From Prolixibacteraceae bacterium (GTDB lineage Bacteria > Bacteroidota > Bacteroidia > Bacteroidales > Prolixibacteraceae), in NCBI GenBank assembly GCA_016931875.1, contig JAFGDX010000483.1:1-8506 (forward strand): DNA of 8,506 bases, written 5' to 3'. A model generated the notes under the pieces. The model ran no database searches. It saw only the letters and a list, made by a program, of their open reading frames with translations, and had not been told where the DNA came from. Shown piece by piece: positions 1-6,285 of this stretch. Made by a program: the position numbers and the translations under genes. Position 1 is the first letter of the stretch. Every line of letters starts with the position of its first letter.

Positions 1-33
1 AGAAACGCACGAACAGCAAAAAAGAAAGAATAA
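1..33 (+). CDS. Possible 3' end of a rightward gene (partial)
   Basis: The first bases read openly in frame 1 as RNARTAKKKE followed by TAA at 31-33. A Lys/Arg-rich tail like this is common at the C-terminus of RNA-binding proteins, and the stop lies about 20 nt before a good intrinsic terminator in the same direction, which is normal spacing. Frame 3 is also open, ending in KKIKTQG with TAA at 54-56, and cannot be excluded; it too is Lys-rich. Too little is present to name a product. The main support is the terminator, which implies a gene entering from the left. Confidence 0.3.
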   Translation, partial: RNARTAKKKE

Positions 34-54
34 AAAAGATAAAAACACAGGGTT

Positions 55-86
55 AAGGCAAGTCAGAAATGGCTTGCCTTTTTTAT
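55..86 (+). terminator. Intrinsic terminator of the upstream gene
   Basis: The arm AAGGCAAGTC (55-64) pairs with GGCTTGCCTT (71-80), with one G-T wobble and a 6-nt loop, AGAAAT. T-rich sequence (79-84 and beyond) follows directly on the plus strand. On the minus strand no T-run follows the stem, so it should act mainly rightward, ending a gene that lies left of the window. It is not an obvious terminator for the leftward Xaa-Pro aminopeptidase gene. Confidence 0.8.
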
Positions 87-191
87 TCTTAACTTGGTGC
101 TTTGCCGAGGTTGCCAGGTTGTAATATTCTTGAAAATAATATGTTACCAGCTGCAAGCAACCGTCCTTGTATCTTAATTTATTTTCAAAAT
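87..191. other. Intergenic, no feature seen
   Basis: This is a short spacer between the terminator and the stop codon of the leftward aminopeptidase gene. A weak imperfect inverted repeat (AACTTGG near 90, CCAGGTT near 115) is present but has no T-run in either direction. I see no gene or convincing terminator for the aminopeptidase transcript. Confidence 0.4.
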
Positions 192-1577
192 CTACAAATT
201 TCTTAGTTCTTCAATATCTTCAATGGTTTTTGGTTTTGGCTTCCCAAGTAATTTCGCACCGTTTATGGTCATCACAAAATCCTCTTCGTTTCGTATTCCC
301 CCGAAATTACGGTAACTGTTTACTTTTTCCCAGTTTATAAACTCGTTGAATTTATTTTGCGAATGCCACAAATCAATCAATTCAGGAATAAAATAAATTC
401 CCGGCTCAATGGTAAATACATGACCGGCCTGGAGTGGTTTTGCCAAACGCAGCGATTTCAACCCAAACTGTGTGCTTTTGGGCTGCCCGTTGTAACCCAC
501 CCAAACTTCACCCAAATCCTCCATATCGTGAACATCCAGTCCCATCATGTGGCCTGTTCCACATGGGAAAAACAGTGCATGTGCCCCGGCTTCAACAGCG
601 TCGTCAGTATTTCCTTTGGTAAAGCCCAAACTTTTCATTCCTTCAAAAATAGCTATACAGGCGGCAATGTGAGCATTTTTAAAAGGTTGCTGAAACTGCA
701 GGGCATCAATGGCAGCCTGGTGGGCCTGCAGAGTAATTTTGTAAATTTCTTTTTGTACCGAAGTTAGTTTTTTGCTCACCGGAAAGGTGCTCGACAAATC
801 ACCCGCATATCCCAGTGGGGTTTCAAAACCGGCATCAACCAGGAAAAGATCGCCTTTTTTTAGGGAGTTTCCATGGTAGTGATTGTGCAGCGTCTGCCCG
901 TTAATAGTGGCAATAATCGGGAAGGCAATTTCACCGCCGGCTGCAATGGCTATTTTATGTATTTCGGCAGTTACCTGCGCTTCGGTCATCCCGGGTTGGG
1001 CAAATTTTATAGCTGCCGCGTGCATGTCAACCGAAATATTTACCGCTTTCTCAATTTCGGACAATTCTTCGGATGTTTTTATTTCGCGCTGACTTACAAT
1101 GGCTTTTACCAGCTCAACTGAAAATGTTTTGTCAATTTCAGCCGGGTTAATTCCCAAAAGATTAAAAAGTTTGATTTTATTTTCAGGACGGTACAACGGT
1201 AAAAAATGAATTTTTTGCCCTTTTTGTCTGGCTGAATTTAAAGCTTCAGAGAGTTTACCTGCAGGTTGACTGGAGGTAACACCGCATAGTTCGGCCCTTT
1301 CAGCAATGGTTGGCTGCGGGCCCATCCAAACAATGTCATCAATGGTGTAGTCATTTCCAAAAATAATTTCATGGTCGTTGTCGATATCGATAACAGCAGC
1401 GAGTCCCGGATGCGAAATTCCAAAATAATAAAGAAATGTACTATCCTGCCTGAAGTGATAAGTATTGTCAGTGTAATTCATCGGCGACTCATCGTTGCCC
1501 AAAAACAAAATAATTCCTGAATCTACTTTCTCTTTTAAAACTTTTCTTCTTCCGATGTACGTTTTCTGTTCAAACAT
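192..1577 (-). CDS. pepP: Xaa-Pro aminopeptidase (M24B, aminopeptidase P family)
   Basis: Metalloaminopeptidase that releases the N-terminal residue from peptides with proline in second position. The 461-aa length matches long bacterial aminopeptidase P. An N-terminal AMP_N-type domain (about residues 1-135) precedes a pita-bread M24 catalytic domain (about 170-440). The dinuclear metal ligands can be placed by comparison with E. coli PepP: D248 (LVDAG), D260 (YAGD), H343 (GTGHMMGLDVHD), E391 (FTIEPGIYF) and E431 (GIRNEED); H350 matches the second-shell His. There is one extra residue between the two Asp ligands and a roughly 17-residue longer loop between the two Glu ligands than in E. coli. 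No signal peptide is visible, so it is probably cytoplasmic, where it would finish imported proline peptides. ATG at 1577 is used; no strong Shine-Dalgarno is seen, as is usual in Bacteroidota. It is divergent from the hcp gene, with 131 bp between starts. Confidence 0.95.
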   Translation of the reverse strand: MFEQKTYIGRRKVLKEKVDSGIILFLGNDESPMNYTDNTYHFRQDSTFLYYFGISHPGLAAVIDIDNDHEIIFGNDYTIDDIVWMGPQPTIAERAELCGVTSSQPAGKLSEALNSARQKGQKIHFLPLYRPENKIKLFNLLGINPAEIDKTFSVELVKAIVSQREIKTSEELSEIEKAVNISVDMHAAAIKFAQPGMTEAQVTAEIHKIAIAAGGEIAFPIIATINGQTLHNHYHGNSLKKGDLFLVDAGFETPLGYAGDLSSTFPVSKKLTSVQKEIYKITLQAHQAAIDALQFQQPFKNAHIAACIAIFEGMKSLGFTKGNTDDAVEAGAHALFFPCGTGHMMGLDVHDMEDLGEVWVGYNGQPKSTQFGLKSLRLAKPLQAGHVFTIEPGIYFIPELIDLWHSQNKFNEFINWEKVNSYRNFGGIRNEEDFVMTINGAKLLGKPKPKTIEDIEELRNL

Positions 1578-1612
1578 AATTACAATATTTTATTAATCAG
1601 CTGTTTATTGAC

Positions 1613-1643
1613 TTTTGAGTGAATTTGTATTATCTTACATTTT
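1613..1643 (+). promoter_or_regulatory. Candidate Bacteroidota-type promoter for hcp
   Basis: TTTTG (1613-1617) lies 18 nt before TACATTTT (1636-1643). This resembles the Bacteroidota -33 TTG / -7 TAnnTTTG consensus, with one mismatch at the last base of the -7 box. Transcription would start near 1650, giving a 5' leader of about 60 nt before the ATG at 1709. The region is very AT-rich, so a chance match is possible. Confidence 0.35.
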
Positions 1644-1708
1644 ATAAATATATAAATAATGGATGGACCTTTTCTTTATTTATTGTTATCAAACTTAAAA
1701 ATAGTAAC

Positions 1709-2239
1709 ATGGCTTTAAATGCATACATGAGATTAACCGGTGAAGTACAGGGCGAGATAAAAGGGTCGGTAACACAGGCAGGACGTGAAGATTCTGTTAT
1801 GGTGGTTGCCTGCAGCCATGAAATCGATTCGCCAAGAGACGCTGCTTCAGGCTTGCCTACCGGGAAAAGACAGCATAAACCGCTTGTAATTACGAAGGAA
1901 ATCGATAGTTCTACTCCACGTTTAATGAACGCATTGGTAAACAATGAAAATATTTCAGAATTGACTTTGGAGTTCTGGCAACCTTCACGAAGTGGCAAGG
2001 AAGAGCAGTATTTCACTATTGAATTGGTAAATGCACATATTGCAAATATCCGACAGGAGATGTTGGACAACCGGGTTCCTGAAAATATGAGACTCGCAGT
2101 TACGGAACATGTTTCATTTGTGTATCAAAAAATAATCAAAACATACATAGATGGCGGAATTTCTGCTGAAGACGACTGGGGAAGCCATTCAGCAACATCT
2201 TTTGTTCGGAAGTCACCAGTTAACCGCTTATCAAAATAG
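1709..2239 (+). CDS. hcp: Hcp family type VI secretion tube protein (TssD-like), orphan
   Basis: A 176-aa protein of the Hcp/EvpC style, whose members form hexameric rings that stack into the inner tube of type VI secretion systems. Recognisable features are an N-terminal strand with a TGEVQGEIKG stretch, the central SGLPTGKRQHKPLVITKEID segment (residues 47-66, matching the family's SGQPSGxRxHKPF-type region), the LTLEFWQ and YFTIELVNA strands (about 85-109), and the C-terminal HVSFVYQKI followed by EDDW (154-157). A tail of about 19 residues, rich in Ser, Lys and Arg, follows DDW. An in-frame GTG at 1619 would add 30 hydrophobic, unrelated residues; ATG 1709 is preferred because the family begins there. 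There is no signal peptide. It has its own candidate promoter and terminator and no sheath, baseplate, VgrG or ATPase genes beside it, so it is an orphan here. The fold assignment is by recalled family resemblance; the role in this organism is unknown. Confidence 0.88.
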   Translation: MALNAYMRLTGEVQGEIKGSVTQAGREDSVMVVACSHEIDSPRDAASGLPTGKRQHKPLVITKEIDSSTPRLMNALVNNENISELTLEFWQPSRSGKEEQYFTIELVNAHIANIRQEMLDNRVPENMRLAVTEHVSFVYQKIIKTYIDGGISAEDDWGSHSATSFVRKSPVNRLSK

Positions 2240-2244
2240 ACGAA

Positions 2245-2288
2245 AAAAAACGGATTCACATATTTCAAAATGAATCCGTTTTTTGTTT
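2245..2288. terminator. Bidirectional intrinsic terminator between hcp and the S9 peptidase
   Basis: A perfect 14-bp inverted repeat, with arms 2245-2258 and 2271-2284 (core CGGATTCA / TGAATCCG flanked by A and T runs) and a 12-nt loop. Read rightward it ends in six T and then GTTTT; read leftward it ends in eight T. It lies 5 nt after the hcp stop and 8 nt beyond the stop of the leftward S9 gene, so it serves both convergent transcripts. Confidence 0.92.
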
Positions 2289-2292
2289 TAAC

Positions 2293-4566
2293 TTACTTAT
2301 ACGATTTTATTTCATATTCCTTCGGAGGTTCTTCTCCGGCCAGGTTTTTTACAAAATAATCCCACCGTTTGCGAATAAAATAAGGGTGGTCTGCCAGTCC
2401 GTGATCGCGGTTGGGGATAATGAGCAATTCAAAATCTTTGTTGTGTTTAATCAGTTCAGCCGCCATTCTCAGGCTGGAAGTGGTGTTCACATTGTTGTCC
2501 ATGTCGCCGTGAACCAGCAGCAATTTTCCTTCGAGGTTGGCGGCAAGGTTAAAATTCGACTGCTCGTCATAATGATCTCCTGGCATTCCCATATATTGTT
2601 CAGGCCACCATGCCTTTGCGATGCGGTGGTCGTGATTTCCGGCAGATGAAACAGCCACTTTGTAAAATTCAGGATGAGTAAGCAAAGCGTGTGCAGCATC
2701 GTAACCACCTGCCGAATGGCCGTAAATTCCAACCCGTTCCAAATCCATCCACGGGCGCGTTTTTGCCAGTTGTCTCATTCCCGCGATGTGATCTTCGGCA
2801 CCAATATCCCCCAGGTTTTTGTATGAGAAATTATGAAATGCTTTTGAACGCCAGGCAGTTCCCAAACCATCGATGGTGATAACGATAAAACCCAGTTCGG
2901 CCATCGAAACATCGTAATTGTTGTATCCTGCTGAAAAGGTTTTGGGTGTTCGCACGGCCTGCGGGCCCGAATAAGTAGCATCAAGAACCGGATATGTTTT
3001 TGTGGAATCAAAATCGGAAGGATAAAAAATCAATCCGTAAATATCGGTTTCACCATCCCGCGCTTTTACTTTAAATGGTTCCGGAAATTTCCATCCGGCG
3101 TCAAACAGGGGTTCCAAACTTGCCGAAGCCAAACGGTAAATAATCTGCCCGTCTTTTAAGCTGCGCACCACGTGGTCGGTGGGTTGGTCAGCACGTGAAT
3201 AGGAATCCACAAAATAATTGCCTTCTTCCGGCATCCAGATTTGGTGGTCGGTACTGTCTGTTGTTAACACTGTTAGCACACTTCCTTCAAAATTTGTGAC
3301 ATATAGTTTTCTGTAATACGGATCGGTATCCTTTTCCACTCCGCTTGCAACGAAATAAACCAGTTGGTTTTCTGTATCAATTTTTTCAATTTCCCGAACT
3401 ACAAAATTTCCTTTGGTCACCTGGTTTAGAAGATTTCCGTCTTTGTCGTACCGGTAAATGTGGTTCCACCCGTCGCGTTCCGAAGTCCAGAAAAACTCGC
3501 TTTCATCTTCGGTCCACTTACAACTGACGGTTTGCGTTTCAATCATGGTTTTTGATGAATCTGTCAGAAGTGTTTTTACCTCACCGGTTCCGGCATTTAC
3601 CCTGAACATATCAACGGATTGATAGCCACGGGTGAAACGGGCAAAATACAAAGCCGTATCTTTGTTCATCCAGGTTGGAAAAATGCTAGATGTAAAGTCT
3701 GCAAAGGGTTCAACATTAATTCTTACTTTTGATTTTGTTTCCACATCAAAAATGTAATATTCTTCTGTTATGGCTGGTTCTCCGGGCAAAGCACGTTCAT
3801 ACGACCATACTTTTGCACGGAATCCGCTGTCGGGTAAACTTTGGTACAAAAACAGTCTGCCAACTTCGCGCCTGTCAAGCCGCATGGTTACAAATTTTTT
3901 GGAGTCGCCGGACCAGCGAACTGAAATGGAAGGATCATATTCATCTCCTTTTGATTCATCAACCAGTTTGTACCATGAAAGCGGAGTGGCATATTCATAT
4001 TTTTCCACTCCATCATCAGTAAGCCTGAATTCCTCGCCGGTTTCTGCGTTTTTCAGGAACAGGTTGTATTCCCGCACTTCAGCAATCCACTTTTTATCGG
4101 GCGAAACCGATTGATTTTTGGGCGTGGGTTTTTCCTTTTCTTTTTTTATGGTTTTGTAATTTGAAAGATCCGTTTGGAATGACATGGTTTTTAAAGTGAA
4201 TTCTATGTTGTTTGCCCCGGGAATAAAAACCAACTGTTGCAGATTTAACGAATCAGGATTTACTTGATTTTCTGTGAGTTCGGAAAGCGAAGCAGCCAGT
4301 TTCAGGTGATCAAATGCTTCTTCCGATTGAATATTTTCACCATCGAAATAGTAGTATTTCTCTCCTGTTTCAGTTTGAAGTTTATACCAAAAATCGCTGG
4401 TTTCCTCCACCGGATGAACACGAAGGTTTACATTCCTCGTTAATTTTGAAATGTTTTTAGGCAGAAACTGTTCAGCTTTCTGGTACCGTTCGAATGTTGA
4501 TTGTGCAAGAACAGGCACAGTAGCAAATAATAGTGCAAGTGAAAAGAATAATCTTTTAGTTTTCAT
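2293..4566 (-). CDS. Exported S9 family serine peptidase (DPP IV-like fold)
   Basis: A 757-aa prolyl-oligopeptidase-clan serine peptidase. ATG 4566 is chosen over the upstream ATG at 4590 because it gives a clean signal peptide (MKTKRLFF..., ending VLA-Q near residue 22). Next comes a DPPIV_N-type beta-propeller (about 90-475) with repeated blade motifs such as RWSGDSKKF and WTSERDGWNHIYRYD, then an alpha/beta-hydrolase Peptidase_S9 domain (about 500-745). The catalytic triad is S618 (GHSAGG), D690 (GDMDNNV) and H722 (NRDHGL); Y532 (ATYSGP) matches the oxyanion-hole Tyr of DPP IV. The DPP IV substrate N-terminus motif (DWVYEEE) is not visible: the corresponding stretch reads LSWYKLVDESKGDEYD. 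Dipeptidyl release is therefore not assured, and tripeptidyl or endo activity is possible. It is probably periplasmic or surface-associated. It is the last gene of the operon, 54 nt after the M1 gene and ended by the bidirectional terminator. Confidence 0.93.
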   Translation of the reverse strand: MKTKRLFFSLALLFATVPVLAQSTFERYQKAEQFLPKNISKLTRNVNLRVHPVEETSDFWYKLQTETGEKYYYFDGENIQSEEAFDHLKLAASLSELTENQVNPDSLNLQQLVFIPGANNIEFTLKTMSFQTDLSNYKTIKKEKEKPTPKNQSVSPDKKWIAEVREYNLFLKNAETGEEFRLTDDGVEKYEYATPLSWYKLVDESKGDEYDPSISVRWSGDSKKFVTMRLDRREVGRLFLYQSLPDSGFRAKVWSYERALPGEPAITEEYYIFDVETKSKVRINVEPFADFTSSIFPTWMNKDTALYFARFTRGYQSVDMFRVNAGTGEVKTLLTDSSKTMIETQTVSCKWTEDESEFFWTSERDGWNHIYRYDKDGNLLNQVTKGNFVVREIEKIDTENQLVYFVASGVEKDTDPYYRKLYVTNFEGSVLTVLTTDSTDHQIWMPEEGNYFVDSYSRADQPTDHVVRSLKDGQIIYRLASASLEPLFDAGWKFPEPFKVKARDGETDIYGLIFYPSDFDSTKTYPVLDATYSGPQAVRTPKTFSAGYNNYDVSMAELGFIVITIDGLGTAWRSKAFHNFSYKNLGDIGAEDHIAGMRQLAKTRPWMDLERVGIYGHSAGGYDAAHALLTHPEFYKVAVSSAGNHDHRIAKAWWPEQYMGMPGDHYDEQSNFNLAANLEGKLLLVHGDMDNNVNTTSSLRMAAELIKHNKDFELLIIPNRDHGLADHPYFIRKRWDYFVKNLAGEEPPKEYEIKSYK

Positions 4567-4620
4567 TTTGAACGAATAGTTATTTGGCATTTTCTGTCTC
4601 TGAATTTATAAAAAAACAGG

Positions 4621-6267
4621 CTATTTAATAACTGTTGACTGAAAAACGGCCACGTAAAAGTTGGGATCAACCTCAAACGAGCGGTAGTTTTCTTCCAGTT
4701 TGAAAGTTTCCCAGCGCCTGCCGGGATGCAACCACTTCATTTCCCCGTTAATAAAAACTTTAATTTTCATATTAAAGTTCGCAGTGCAATTGACCCATCT
4801 GTAGCGGATTTCATCACCCGCAACGGCATATTCCAGCGTTGGAATTTTTGTGTCGCGCAAATACTGGTCGAAAAACGAATCCAAATTCAAGCCCGTTTCA
4901 ATACTGATGAATTCTTCAATTTGTTCTGCTTTTACCGTCTGATGCCGGAAGGTTTTGTTTAGTCCCCTGAGGATTTGTCTCCATTTTTCATCGTTGTCAA
5001 CAATTTGCCGGAGTGTGTGCAGCATGTTGGCGCCTTTTGAATACATATCGCCCGAACCCGGGTGATTCACGCCGTAAACACCAACAATCGGCCTGTCGTT
5101 CCGGATGTTTAATCGGGTTCCGCGGCAATATTCAGCGCCGGCTTTTTTTCCCCAGAAATATTCAACAAACAAACTTTCGGAATAGGCAGTAAAACTTTCA
5201 TGAATCCACATATCGGCTTCGTCCCAATTGGTAATGCTGTTGGCAAACCATTCATGCCCCGATTCGTGAATAATGATAAAATCAAATTTCATCCCCCATC
5301 CGGTGTGACTTTCATCGCGGCCCATGTAACCGTTTTCAAATCCGTTTCCGTAGGTTACCGAGCTTTGATGTTCCATTCCGGGGTAGGGCACTTCCACCAG
5401 TTTATACCCGTCTTCGTAAAACGGATAGGGCCCAAACCAGTGTTCAAAAGCTTCGAGCATTTGACGGGCCTGCTTAAAATGCTCTTTTGCTTTTTCAAGA
5501 TTATAGTCCAAAACCCAGAAATTACAATCCAGATCACCTTTTTCGCCTTTGTAAACGTCGCCAAAGTGAACGTAGTTTCCAATATTAATATTTACTCCGT
5601 AAGAATTAATTGGATTATTGACAAACCAATGCGCCGTTTTTGTTCCGTTGTTGTTATTCTCCAGTTTTCTGAGTTGGCCGTTTGAAACGTCCATTAATTT
5701 TCCGGGAAATGTAATACTCATCAACATACTGTCGGGCTCATCGTACGGATGGTCTTTGCAGGGCCACCACAAACTGGCGCCGTCTCCCTGGTTGGCTGTG
5801 GCAATAAACGGTCTTCCCTTTTGATCTTTTTTCCAGCTCACTCCTCCGTCCCAGGGAGCACGCCGGCTTACTTTGGGTTTGCCGCCAAATTCCACCAGCA
5901 ATTCCAGCACTTCGTCTTTTTGCTGTTTTTTACTCAGCGAAACAAACCATACATTTCCGTCCCTTTCAAATTTTTGTTCCACACCATTTTGTGTTATTTT
6001 TGAAATTTCCATGGGAGGCTGTAAGTCGATTTGCAATTTTTGCTGCGGTTCCAGAACCCGGTACTGAATGAGGTTCTCTCCTGAAAATGTACTGTCTTCA
6101 GGATTTACATTTACACTCAGGTGGTAGTAGGTTAAATCCCACCACACACGTTCCGGAGTAATACTTCCACGCAATGTGTCCTGATGTGTAAATTGTGTTT
6201 TTTGAGCAAAAGTAGCCGTGGTTGCAGCGATGAGCAGTAGTACGATTCCGGTAAATTTCCCATTCAT
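4621..6267 (-). CDS. Exported M1 family zinc aminopeptidase
   Basis: A 548-aa gluzincin metallopeptidase expected to remove N-terminal residues from peptides. Signal peptide: a short basic start, hydrophobic core GIVLLLIAATTATF, and cleavage near A21-Q22. An N-terminal beta-sandwich (about 40-240) precedes the thermolysin-like catalytic domain (about 255-475). Zinc site HESGH gives H334 and H338 with catalytic E335; the third ligand E357 follows after 18 residues (WIHESF), the M1 hallmark. The exopeptidase motif appears as PGMEHQSS (296-303), with H in place of the N of the usual GxMEN. The catalytic Tyr is Y409 (MYSKGA). After the catalytic domain only a short beta-rich tail (about 478-548) remains, so the large helical C-terminal domain of PepN-type enzymes is absent. 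ATG 6267 has GGG four bases upstream, an unusually good ribosome site for this phylum. It lies 18 nt downstream of the S15-like gene, consistent with one transcript. Confidence 0.94.
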   Translation of the reverse strand: MNGKFTGIVLLLIAATTATFAQKTQFTHQDTLRGSITPERVWWDLTYYHLSVNVNPEDSTFSGENLIQYRVLEPQQKLQIDLQPPMEISKITQNGVEQKFERDGNVWFVSLSKKQQKDEVLELLVEFGGKPKVSRRAPWDGGVSWKKDQKGRPFIATANQGDGASLWWPCKDHPYDEPDSMLMSITFPGKLMDVSNGQLRKLENNNNGTKTAHWFVNNPINSYGVNINIGNYVHFGDVYKGEKGDLDCNFWVLDYNLEKAKEHFKQARQMLEAFEHWFGPYPFYEDGYKLVEVPYPGMEHQSSVTYGNGFENGYMGRDESHTGWGMKFDFIIIHESGHEWFANSITNWDEADMWIHESFTAYSESLFVEYFWGKKAGAEYCRGTRLNIRNDRPIVGVYGVNHPGSGDMYSKGANMLHTLRQIVDNDEKWRQILRGLNKTFRHQTVKAEQIEEFISIETGLNLDSFFDQYLRDTKIPTLEYAVAGDEIRYRWVNCTANFNMKIKVFINGEMKWLHPGRRWETFKLEENYRSFEVDPNFYVAVFQSTVIK

Positions 6268-6285
6268 TTTTCCCTATATTTCTTT

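Noticed and set aside
357..767. Long plus-strand open frame within the aminopeptidase gene
   Set aside because: It lies wholly inside the M24B gene on the opposite strand and has no family resemblance. The same applies to other antisense frames inside the S9, M1 and S15-like genes.
1619..1708. Longer hcp start at GTG 1619, adding 30 residues
   Set aside because: The extension is hydrophobic and AT-rich, overlaps the candidate promoter, and is absent from the Hcp family, whose proteins start at the position of ATG 1709.
1578..2292. The hcp segment as a mobile insertion between the peptidase genes
   Set aside because: No terminal inverted repeats, target duplications, integrase, transposase or tRNA were seen at its borders, and codon use looks like the neighbours by eye.
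4567..4590. Upstream ATG at 4590 for the S9 peptidase
   Set aside because: It would place eight extra residues (MPNNYSFK) before a standard basic-plus-hydrophobic signal peptide that starts naturally at ATG 4566.
4605..4637. Weak hairpin and T-run just after the M1 stop on the minus strand (AACAG / CTGTT, then T residues)
   Set aside because: The stem is only five base pairs with a 12-nt loop. It could be a mild attenuator before the S9 gene, but it is too weak to call a terminator or to split the operon.
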